From: Hyperoodon ampullatus
Taxonomy: Eukaryota; Chordata; Mammalia; Artiodactyla; Ziphiidae
Length of the DNA: 64,000 nt
Assembly: GCA_949752795.1 (NCBI GenBank)
Contig: CATKHW010000008.1
Span: 806,001-870,000, forward strand
Reading direction: 5' to 3'
Position numbers and translations under genes: made by a program. The notes under the pieces are model-generated. The model was not told where the DNA came from. It ran no database searches and was given only the letters and a program-made list of their open reading frames with translations. The stretch's first letter is position 1; every line of letters begins with the position of its first letter. This document shows, in pieces, positions 49,717-60,100 of the stretch.

Positions 49717-51453
49717 CAGTCTAGACACACTTGATTCCCTTACAGAGACTTATCAATACATAGGTTTTAAGATTCTTACTAGTCAGATATATTCCTCTGC
49801 GAGAAATATGGGGTTTTGAGTCCATTTCACTGAGGAAAGTGTGGGTCTTGTCTATTCGGTATTTGGTTTTTGGAACGGTACGTGTGCTAATATCAAACTC
49901 TGGTTTTATGCATCAGGCCTCATCTCCTTCCCCCCTTAAGCAGACATAAGAGTGTTTTCTAAATGTGAGTCTCTGTTCTCTTTCCTAACTCAGTTCATGT
50001 GTAGCCATGTTTACAGGACCTTCATAAGTGATATCTTATGATAAGTTTCTTTTTCTCTTGACTTATTTCACTTAGAATCATCGTACCTGAATACACTCAT
50101 TTTGCTGCTACAGGCCTTATAACATTGATTTCATGGCTGAGGTATATTCCATCGTACATAAGTAACACAATATCTTGAACCGTTTTTGTCTTTCCTAGGA
50201 TATTTAAGTTGTACCCAAGTTAGGTTCTTGTAAGCAGTGCAGCACTAAATTTTGAGGTGGCTCTGTCTTATTGATTTTCAGTATTCCCATGGTATATTCC
50301 CTAGACTGGAAGTGCCCTTGGCTCTGTTGCTCTGTTGTTTCCTTGTTTTAAGGAACACAATGCACTCCTTCAGAGAGGCAGTTGGTAATTTACATTCTGC
50401 CCATCAGCATAACTAGGCTCCCAGTTCTCCATTGCCTGTCTTGCCTTTCTAGCTTTTACACATTTTGCGGATGTCCCTTTTGACCGGTGGGAAGTGATAC
50501 TTCATTGTAGTTCAGATTTTGGTTGCCCGCTTGCTTGCTTGGCCAAAAAGGACGTACGCGTTTTCTCCTTAATATATTCAGGAGAAAACACATACGGCAT
50601 TTCTGGCCAAGTGCATCATTGTCGAAGTTATGGCCCTCTTCCTGTGCTTTAAAGGCGATTCCAATGTACCTCTTGAAATCTGTTTCCTGCTATTCTGGCT
50701 CGCTTTCAAGTCCGCCTCGTTGCCTTCCCTCAACAGATTTTCGGACGATTGTTGTCCTTTATTACTCTGCCAGTTTGTGCATTGTTGCGCCCCTGAGCTC
50801 CATTTTTCAACTCGTTTTTTGGGAGCTGACCGCAAGTCCAAAATTTTGGTTCAGGACCTATACTGGTTCCCGGCGGGTGTTTGAAACTTTGGTTAATTAT
50901 TCCTCCTGCTGGAAAATGAGAAGGACATATGCCGTCCAAATGCCTAGCAGCTACTCGCTCATTGGTTCTCCCTCTTCCCTTTCATTCTCTACCAAATTGG
51001 CCACCTGTGCGAACCAGGAGGTTAAATGGGCTGTCTCTCCAAGTTGGGAGATTGATAGTAAAGCAGTTGGAAAGTCAAACCGGAGCAGCAGGAGAGGGAT
51101 TATTAGTTGAGTTTTAGAAACCTTTCGTATTCACAGTGTGTCCATTCTCTATGTTTCCCGTACATGTTATAGCTGTAGTAATATTCCCTTCAACCTGGAG
51201 AGTTGGGTCCTTTGGAATGTGTGCCACGTGTTATTGCTTTAAATGGTCTGCATTTGCTCACCGAATCTCACCACTCCTCTCAGTCCCAAGTGTCCAGCCT
51301 TATGACACATTCAGCTGTCATTGTAGATAGGGTCATTCCGGGTTTCATCAGAGCCCCTGAAGGAATTGTAAAGAATTTCTCTGTTTTATTGTTTTGTTTT
51401 TGAAATTCCTTTTTATAGTGGGTTTGAGCTGATTCTGAATGCCATGTTTATGG
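49717..51453. repeat. Satellite monomer 2.13
   Basis: 1,737 bp. The left half matches monomer 2.7 and the right half matches 2.8 (B subtype, CCTAGCAGCTACTCGCTC). The switch lies at or near the palindrome (50538-50611). The 195-codon plus-strand frame at 50523-51110 is another B-subtype artefact. Confidence 0.9.
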
Positions 51454-53188
51454 CAGTCAAGAGACACTTCATTCCCTTACGGAGACATATCAATACATAG
51501 GTTTTAAGTTTCTTACTAGTTAGATATATACCTCTGCGGGAAATATGGGGTTTTGAGTCCCTTTCACTGAGGAAAGTATAGGTTTTTTCTATTCCATAGT
51601 TGGTTTTTGGAATGGTACATGTACTGATATCAAACTCTGGTTTTATGCATCACCCCTCCTCTCCTTCCCCCTTAAGCAGGCATAAGAGTGTTTTCTAAAT
51701 ATGAGACTCTGTTCTCTTTCCTAACTCAGTTCATGTGTAGCCATGTTACAGTACCTTCATAATTGATATCTTATGATAAGTTTCTTTTTCTCTGTGACTT
51801 ATTTCACTTACAATCATCGTACCTGAATCCACTCATTTTACTGCTAATGGCCTTATGACATGGATTTCGTGGCTGAGGGATATTCCATCGTACGTAAGTA
51901 CCACAATTTCTTGAACCATTTTTGTCTTTCCTGGGATATTTAAGGTGCACCCAAGTTGAGGTTCTTGTAAGCAGTGCAGCCCTGAATTCTGGGGTGGCTC
52001 TGTCTTATTGATTTTCAGTTTTCCCAAGGTATCTTCTCTAGACTGGAAGTGCCTTTGGCTCTGTAACTCTGTTGTTTACTTGTTTTAGGGAACACAATGC
52101 ACTCCTCCAGAGAGGCAGTTGGCAATTTATATCCTGCCCATCAGCATAACTAGTATCCCTGTTTTTCAGGGCCTGTCTTGTCTTTCTTTTTTTTACAGAT
52201 TTTGCCGATGTCCCTTTTGACCGGTTGGAAGTGATACTTCTTTGTAGTGCAAATTTGCATTGCCCGGTTGCTTGCTTGGCCAAAAAGGGCGTATGCATTT
52301 TCTCCTGAATATATTCAGGAGAAAATGCATATCCCTTTTTGGCCAAGTGAATCATTGTCGAAGTTGTGCCCCTCTTCTGGTGTTTTAAAGGTGATTCCAA
52401 TGTACCTCTTGAAATCTGTTTCCTGCTATTTTGGCTCGCTTTCAAGTCCGCCTCGTTGCCTTCCCTCAACAGATTTTTGGACGATAGTTGTCCTTTATTA
52501 CTCTGTCAGTTTGTGAATTGCTGGGCCTCTGAGCTCCATTTTTCAACTAGTTTCTGTGAGCTGACCACAAGTCCACAATTTTGGTTCAGGACCTATACTG
52601 GTTCTCGGCGGGTGGCTGAGAGTTTGGTTAATTCTTCTTCCTGCCGGGAAATTAGAGTGACATGTGCCCTTCCAAATGGCTAACAGCTACTCTCTCATTG
52701 GTTCTACCTCTTCCCTTTCAGCCTCTGCCAAATTGGCAAGCTGTGTGAACCAGGAGGTTAAAGGGGCTGTCTAAACAATTTGGGAGATTGATAGTAAAGC
52801 AGTTGGAAAGTCACACCGGAGCACCAGGTGAGGGATTGTTAGTTGAGTTTTAGAAACCTTTCGTATTCACAGTGTGTCCATTCTCTAGGTTTCCCGTACA
52901 TTTTATAGCTGTAGTAATATTCCCTTCAACCTGGAGAGTTGGGATCCTTGGAATGTGTGCCACGCATTATTGCTTTAAGTTGTCTGCATTTGCTCACCGA
53001 ATCTCACCAATCCTCTCAGTCCCAAGTGTCCAGCCTTATGCCACATCCAGCTGTCGTTGTAGATAGGGTCATTCCAGTTTTCATCAGAGCCCCTGAAGGA
53101 ATTGTAAAGAATTTCCCTGTTTTTTGTTTTGTTATTGAAATTCCTTTATATAGTGGGATAGAGCTGATTCTCACTGCCATGTTTATGC
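51454..53188. repeat. Satellite monomer 2.14
   Basis: 1,735 bp. Left end of the GTCAAGAGACACTTCATT type. Minus strand 52469-52038 is open for 143 codons and runs through the palindrome because of a one-base deletion in it; it combines two ORF2-derived stretches with the palindrome between them. Palindrome at 52275-52347. Confidence 0.9.
52275..52347. repeat. Palindrome with matched arm change, monomer 2.14
   Basis: Arms read TATGCATTTTCTCCTGAATA / TATTCAGGAGAAAATGCATA, perfectly paired over the inner 20 bp, with A:T at the position that is usually G:C. One base is missing from the right arm (CATATCCC instead of CATACGCCC). Confidence 0.87.
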
Positions 53189-54925
53189 CAGTCTACACAC
53201 TCTTGATTCCCTTGTGGAGACATATCAATACATAGTTTTTAAGATTATTACTAATCAGATATATTCCTCTGCAGGAAATATGGTGTTTGGAGTCCCTTTC
53301 ACTGAAGAAGGTGTAGGTCTTTTCTAATCCGTAATTGGTTTTTGGAACGGTACCTGCACCAATATCAAACTCTGGTTTTATGCATCACCCCAAATCTCCT
53401 TCCCCTTAAGCAGGCATAAGAGTGTTTTCTAAAAGTAAGACACTGTTCTCTTTCCAAACTCAGTTCATGTGTAGCCATGTTTACAGGACCTTCATAAGTG
53501 ATTTCTTATGATAAGTTTCTTTTTCTCTGTGACTTATTTAACTTAGATTCATCGTACCTGAATCCACTCATTTTGCTGCTACTGGCCTTATGACATTTAT
53601 TTCGTGGCTGAGGGATATTCCATCGTACGTAAGTAACACAATTTCTTGAACCATTTTTGTCTTTCATGGGATATTTAAGGTGTATCCAAGTTGAGGTTCT
53701 TGTAAGCTGTGCAGCCCTAAATTTTGTGGTGGCTCTGTCTTATTGATTTTCAGTTTTCCCAAGGTATCTCCGCTAGACTAAAAGTGTCCCTGGCTCTGTA
53801 GCTCTGTTGTTTACTTGTTTTAGGGAACACAATGCACTCCTCCAGAGAGGCAGTTGGCAATTTACATCCTGCCCATCAGCATAACTAGGCTCCCTGTTCT
53901 CCAGGGCCAGTCTTGTCTTTCTGTTTTTTAAACATTTTGCGGATGTCCCTTTTGACCGGTGGGAAGTGATACTTCTTTGTAGTGCAGATTTGCATTGCCC
54001 GCTTCCTTGCTTGGCCAAAAAGGGTGTATGCGTTTTCTCCTGAATATATTCAGGAGAAAACGCATACACCCTTTTTGGCCAAGTGCATCATTGTCGATGT
54101 TGTGCCCCTCTTCCTCTTCTTTAAAGGAGATACCAATGTACCCCTTTAAATCTGTTTCCTGCTATTCTGGCTCGCTTTGAAGTCCGCCTCGTTGCCTTCC
54201 CTCAACAAATTTTTGGAAGAATGTTGTCCTTTATTACTCTGCCAGTTTGTGAATTGCTGTGCCCCTGAGTTCCATTTTTCTACTCGTTTCTTGTCAGCTG
54301 ACCGCAAGTCCAAAATTTTGGTTCAGGACCTATACTTGTTCCTGGCGGGTGGCTGAGACTTTGGTTAATTCTTCTTCCTGCAGGGAAAGTAGAGTGACAT
54401 GTGCCCGTCCAAATGCCTAACAGCTACTCTCTCATTGGTTCTCCCTCTTCCCTTTCATCCTCTGTCAAATTGGCAACCTGGGTGAACCAGGAGGTTAAAG
54501 GGGCTGTCTCTCCATGTGGGGTGATTGATAGTAAAGCAGTTGGAAAGTCAAACTGGAGCACCAGGAGAAGGACTATTAGTTGAGATTTAGAAAGATTTCG
54601 TATTCACAGTGTGTCGATTCTCTAGGTTTCCCATACATGTTATAGCTGTAGTAATATTCCCTTTAATCTGTAGAGTTGGGACCCTTGGAATGTGTGCCAC
54701 ACGTTATTGCTTTAAATGTTATGCATTTGCTCACCGAATCTCACCAATCCTTTCAGTCCCAAGTGTCCAGCCTTATGCCACATACAGCTGTCATTGTAGA
54801 TAGGGTCATTCCAGGTTTCATCAGAGCCCCTGAAGGAATTGTAGAGAGTTTCCCAGTTTTTTTGTTTTGAATTTGAAATTCCTTTTATAGTGGGTTTGAG
54901 CTGATTCTCACTGCCATGTTTATGT
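53189..54925. repeat. Satellite monomer 2.15
   Basis: 1,737 bp. It carries the only fully perfect palindrome of the window (54010-54083). Private changes elsewhere: CTACACACTCTTG at its start, TCATGGGATATTTAAGG and CCTCTTCTTTAAAGGAG. This shows that the monomer has diverged while the palindrome stayed perfect. Confidence 0.9.
54010..54083. repeat. Perfect 74-bp palindrome, monomer 2.15
   Basis: Two 37-bp arms, no spacer, no mismatch, from CTTGGCC to GGCCAAG, centred on GAATATATTC. Both arms carry a derived pair: GGTGTATG / CATACACC instead of GGCGTATG / CATACGCC. As RNA from either strand it would form a 37-bp stem minus the few central bases needed for the loop; as DNA it could extrude as a cruciform. 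Confidence 0.93.
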
Positions 54926-56663
54926 CAGTCAAGACACACTTCATTCCCTTATGGTGACATATCAATACATAGGTTTTAAGTTTCTTAGTAATCAGATATA
55001 TACCTCTGCGGGAAATATGGGGTTTTGAGTCCCTTTCACTGAGGAAAGTGTAGGTCTTTTCTATTCCATAGTTGGTTTTTGGAACGGTACATGTACTAAT
55101 ATCAAACTCTGGTTTTATGCATCACCCCACCTCTCCTTCCCCCTTAAGCAGGCATAAGAGTGTTTTCTAAATGTGAGACTGTTCTCTTTCCTAACTCAGT
55201 TCATGTGTAGCCAGGTTTACAGGACCTTCATAAGTGATTTCTTATGATAAGTTTCTTTTTCTCTGTGACTTATTTCACTTAGAATCATCGTACCTGAATC
55301 CAATCATTTTGCTGCTACTGGCCTTATGACATTGATTTCATGGCTGACTGATATACCATCGTACATAAGTAACACAATTTCTTGAACCATTTTTGTCTTT
55401 CCTGGGATATTTATGGTGTACCCAAGTTGAGGTTCTTGTAAGCAGTGCAGCCCTAAATTTTCGGTGGCTCTGTCTTATTTATTTTCATTTTCCCCAAATT
55501 ATATTCCCTAGACAGGAAGTGCCATTGGCTCTTTAGCTCTGTTGTTTCCTTGTTTTAGGGAACACAATGCACTCCTCCAGAGAGGCAGTTGGCAATTTAC
55601 ATCCTGCCCACCAGCATAACTAGGCTCCCTTTTCTCCAGGGCCTGTCTTGCCTTTCTGGTTTTTACAGATTTTGCGGATGTCCCTTTTGACCGGTGGGAA
55701 GTGATACTTCATTGTAGTGTAGATATGCATTGCCCGCTTGCATGCTTGGCCAAAAAGGGCGTATGTGTTTTCTCCTGAATATATTCAGGAGAAAACACAT
55801 ACGCCCTTTTCGGCCAAGTGCATCATTGTCGAAGTTTTGCCCCTCTTCCTGTGCTTTAAAGTCGATTCCAATGTACCTCGTGAAATCTGTTTCCTTCCAT
55901 TCTGGCTCGCTTTGGAGTCCGCCTCGTTGCCTTCCCTCAATAGATTTTTGGACGATTTTTGTCCTTTATTACTCTGACAGTTTGTGCTTTGTTTTGCCCC
56001 AAATCTCCATTTTTCAACTCGTTTTTTTTGACCTGACCGCAAGTCCAAAATTTTGGTTCAGGACCTATACTTGTTCCTTGCGGGTGGCTGAGACTTTGGT
56101 TAATTCTTCTTCCTGCCGGGAAATTTGAGTAACATATGCCCGTCCAAATGCCTAACAGCTACTCTCTCATTGGTTCTCCCTCTTCCCTTTCATCCTCTGC
56201 CAAATTGGCAACCTGTGCGAATCAGGAGGTTAATGGGGCTGTCTTTCCAAGTTGGGAGATTGATAGTAAAGCAGTTGGAAAGTCAAACTGGAGCACCAGG
56301 AGAGGGACTATTTGTTGAGTTTTAGAAACCATTCGTATTCACATTGTGTCCATTCTCTAGGTTTCCCGTACATGTTATAGCTGTAGTAAAATTCCCTTTA
56401 ACCTGTATAGTTGGGAACCTTGGAATGTGTGCCACGCGTTATTGCTTTAAATGGTCTGCATTTGCTCACCAAATCTCACCAATCCTCTCAGTCCCAAGTG
56501 TCAAGCCTTATGCCACATCCAGCTGTCGTTGTAGATAGGGTCATTCCAGGTTTTATCAGAGCCCCTGAAGGAATTGTAAAGAATTTCCCAGTTTTTTTTT
56601 GTTTTGTTTTTGAAATTCCTTTTTATAGTGGTTTTGAGTTTATTCTCACTGCCATGTTTATGC
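54926..56663. repeat. Satellite monomer 2.16
   Basis: 1,738 bp. Left end like monomers 2.5, 2.10 and 2.14. Last full core-type monomer before the second minisatellite. Palindrome at 55745-55818. Confidence 0.9.
55745..55818. repeat. Near-perfect palindrome, monomer 2.16
   Basis: One mismatch in 37-bp arms (CTTTTCGGCC against the expected CTTTTTGGCC). Arms carry GTATGTGTTTTC / GAAAACACATAC, a matched A:T pair at a position that is G:C in most monomers. Confidence 0.92.
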
Positions 56664-56984
56664 CAATCTAGACACACTTGATTCCCTTTCAGAGACATAT
56701 CGATACATAGGTTTTAAGATTCTTACTACTTTGATATATTCCTCTGCGGGGAATATGGGTGTTCAGTCCCGTTCACTGAGGAAGGAGTAGGTCTTGTCTA
56801 TTCTGTATTTGGATTATGGAACGGTACCTGTGCTAATATCAAACTCTGGTTTTGTACATCTCCCCACCTCTCTTTCCCCTTAAGCAGGCATAAGTATGTT
56901 TTCTCCATGTGAGACACTGTTCTCTTTCCTAATTCAGTTCATATGTAGCCATGTTTACATTTCCTTCATAAGTGATATCTTATG
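56664..56984. repeat. Truncated edge-type monomer 2.17 (stub)
   Basis: First 321 bp of a monomer, ending at the same base as the stub at 8890-9211 and sharing its edge-type states (GGAAGGAGTAGG, TGGATTATGGAA, GTGCTAATAT, GCATAAGTATG, TACATTTCCTTC). The two stubs resemble each other more than they resemble the full monomers beside them. Confidence 0.88.
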
Positions 56985-57100
56985 TCAGAATGCTCCATGG
57001 CTCTTGTCATCATGATGCTCTATGATGCTCTTCATCACAATTATCCATGGTCTTCTCATCACAGTGATCCACAGTCTTGCCATCACATTGCTCCATACCC
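56978..57100. other. Satellite-to-minisatellite junction 2
   Basis: ATATCTTATG (satellite) runs into TCAGAATGCTCCATGGCTC (minisatellite) exactly as at 9211/9212. Colinear with junction 1 through ATTATCCATGGTCTTCTCAT and GTCTTGCCATCACATTGC, then the unit order diverges. Confidence 0.9.
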
Positions 57101-60100
57101 TGATCATCACAATGCTCCTTTACCTTTGTCATCACAATCGTCCATGACACGTGTCATCACAATGCTCCATGTTATTGGCAACACAATGGACCATGACATA
57201 TGTCATCACAATGATCCCTGACACCTGTCTTCACTATAGTCCATGACGTTGTCATCACAATGTTCCATGCTCTTTTCATCACAATGCACCATGCCCACTG
57301 TCATCACAATAATCCATGAAATTTGTGAGAACAATGCTCCATGCCCCTGTCATCACTATGCTCCGTGACTCCATTCATCACAATGCTTCATGATATTTGT
57401 CATCACAATGTTCAATGTCCTCGTCATCACAAGGCTCTGTGACCTGTGTAACCACAATGCACCATGAACTTCTCATCACAATGCTCCATACCTTTTTCAG
57501 CACAACACTCAATGACACTTGTCATCACAATGCTCCATGCGCTTGTCAGCAAAATGCTCCACCAGCTTGTCATCACAATGCTCCATGCACTTCTCATTAA
57601 AATGCTCTGTCACCACTGATATCACAATGTTCCATCACTGGTCATCACAATACGCCCTCATCCTTGTCATCACACTGTTCCATGACCGCTATCATCACAA
57701 TACTACATGCCCTTATCATCACAGGGCTCCATGACACCCGACATCACAAATCTCCATAACCCATGTCATCAAAATGCTCCATGTCCTTTTTCGTCACAAT
57801 GCTCCATGACCCCTTACCTCACCATGCTCCATAACCCATATCATCAAAATGCTCCATGACCTTTGTCATCACAAATCTCCATGACGCTTGTCATCACAAT
57901 GCTCGATTACCTTCTCATAACAATGCTCCATGCCCTTGTCATTACAGTCCTCAATGAACCCTGTACCACAGTGTTCTGGGCCCTTGTCATCACAATGCGC
58001 CAGGCCCACTCTCATCACAATAATCCATGAAATATTTCAGACCAGTGCCCCATGGCCTTGTCATCACAATGTTCCATTACCCCTGTCATAACAATGCTCC
58101 ATGACCCCTGTCATCACAATGCACCGTGCCCATCACCATAATATTTCATGCTATTGTCATCAAAATGAAATCAAAATGCTCAATGACCTCTGTCATCAAA
58201 ACGCTCCAAACCCTTCTGATCACAGTGTTCCATAACACTTGTCATCACAATGCCCCATGAGGCTGGTCATCACAATTTTCCATGGTCTTCTCATCACAAT
58301 GCTCCATGATCTTTGTCATCACAATGCTCAATACACTTATCATCTCAATGCTCCCTGACAGTTGTCATCAGTATGCTCCTTGAACTCTGTCATGACAAGG
58401 CTCCATGCATTTTTCATCACAATGATCCATTCCTTTTTCATCTCAATGCTCTAAGACCCCTGTAATCAAAATGCACCATGTCCTTGTCATCACAAAGCTC
58501 CATGACGCATGTCATCAAAATGCTCCATTTCTTCTCATCACAATGCTCCATGCCCTTGTCATCACAATTCTTCCAAACCCCTGTAATCACAATGCTCCAT
58601 GCACCTTTTCATCAGAATGCTCCATGACCCTTTTCATCAAAATGCTCCATTAACCCTGATATCACAATGTTCCATAACCCCTGTCATCAAAATGTTCCAT
58701 GACACTTTTCATCAATTTGCTCCATGACCCTGTCATCACAATGCTCCCTGCCCTTCTCATCACAATGCACCACGACCTTGTCATCAAAATGCTCCATGAC
58801 TTTTGTCATCACAAAGCTCCATGACCCTTGGAATCACAATGCTCCATGCCATTTCATCAAAATGCTCCATGAAACCTCCCATCTCATTGCTCCATGCCCT
58901 TGTCACCACAATGCTCCATGACGCTTGTCATCGCAATGCTCGATACTCTTCTCATCACAATGCTCCATGACATTGTCATTATAATCCTCTAGGACACATG
59001 TATCACAGTGTTCCGTGCCCTAGTCATCACAATGCTCCATTACCCCTGTCATAATAATGCTCCATGACCCCTGCCATCACAATGATCCACGGCCTTGTCA
59101 TCCAAGTCTCCATGACACCTGTCATCAAAATACTCCATGAACATTTTCAGCCCAATGCTCCATGTCCTTCTCATCACAATGCTCCATGACCCCTCTCATC
59201 ACAATGATCCATAGCACTTGTCATCACAATGCTCCATGCCCTTTGTCATTACAGTGATCCATGACGCTCTTCATCATAATTATCCATGGTCTTTTCATCA
59301 CAATGCTCCACGGTCTTGCCATCACAATTCTCCATGCCCTGTTCATCACAATGCTCCATGTCCCATGTCATTACAATTCTCCAATTCCTTGTCATCACAA
59401 TGCACCAGGACACTTCTCATCACAATGTTATATGATCTTTTCATCACAAATCTCCATTCATTTGTCATCGCAATGCTCTATGACCCCTGTCATAGCAAGC
59501 TCCATGCGTTTGTAATCACAATGCTTCATTACATGGTCATCAAAATTCTCAATGGCCCTTGTCATCACAATGCTCCATGCCCTGTCATCACAATGCCCCT
59601 TGACACTTGACATCACAATGTTCCAAGCCCTTGTCTTCAAAATGCTCCATTACCTTTGTCATCACAATCCTCCATGACACTTGGTATCACAATGCTCGAT
59701 GCCATTGTCATCACAATGGACAATGACATATGTCATCACAATGCTCCCTGACACCTGTCTTCACAATACTCCATGAGCTTGTTATCACAATGTTCCATGC
59801 ACTTGTCATCACAATGCGCCATGCCCACTGTCATCAAAATAATCCATGAAAGTTGTCAGCCCAATGTTCCATGACCCTTTCATCACAAACTTCCATGCCC
59901 TTGTCATCACAATGCTCTATGACCCCTGTCATCACAATGCTCCATGACTCCAGTCATCACAATGCTTCATGACCCTTGTCATCACAGTGGTCCATGCCCT
60001 CGTCACACAAGGCTCTGTGACCTTTGTCACCACAATGCTCCATGCCCTTTTCCTCACAATGCTCCATGCCCACTGTCATCACAATAATCCATGAAAATTT

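Larger units (their letters stand above)
28904..56984. repeat. Satellite array 2 (about 1,737-bp monomers)
   Basis: A partial monomer, fifteen complete monomers of 1,728-1,741 bp and a terminal stub, all head to tail with the L1-derived strand on minus. The length is close to the 1.74-1.76 kb I recall for the common cetacean satellite. Diagnostic variants recur at whole-monomer offsets, most often three monomers (about 5.2 kb), but also five, six and seven, so higher-order repeats are present but shuffled. All full monomers carry the central palindrome. Antisense L1 ORF2 traces are found in each; none is intact. Confidence 0.92.

Noticed and set aside
28904..56984. CENP-B box in the satellite
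   Set aside because: I looked for TTCG....A..CGGG and its complement in a monomer and found only partial resemblance (TTCGGACGATTG). A motif scan over all monomers would settle it.
28904..56984. Dolphin-type (about 1.58 kb) satellite
   Set aside because: Fifteen full monomers measure 1,728-1,741 bp, which fits the longer unit recalled for other whales, although species cannot be fixed from this alone.
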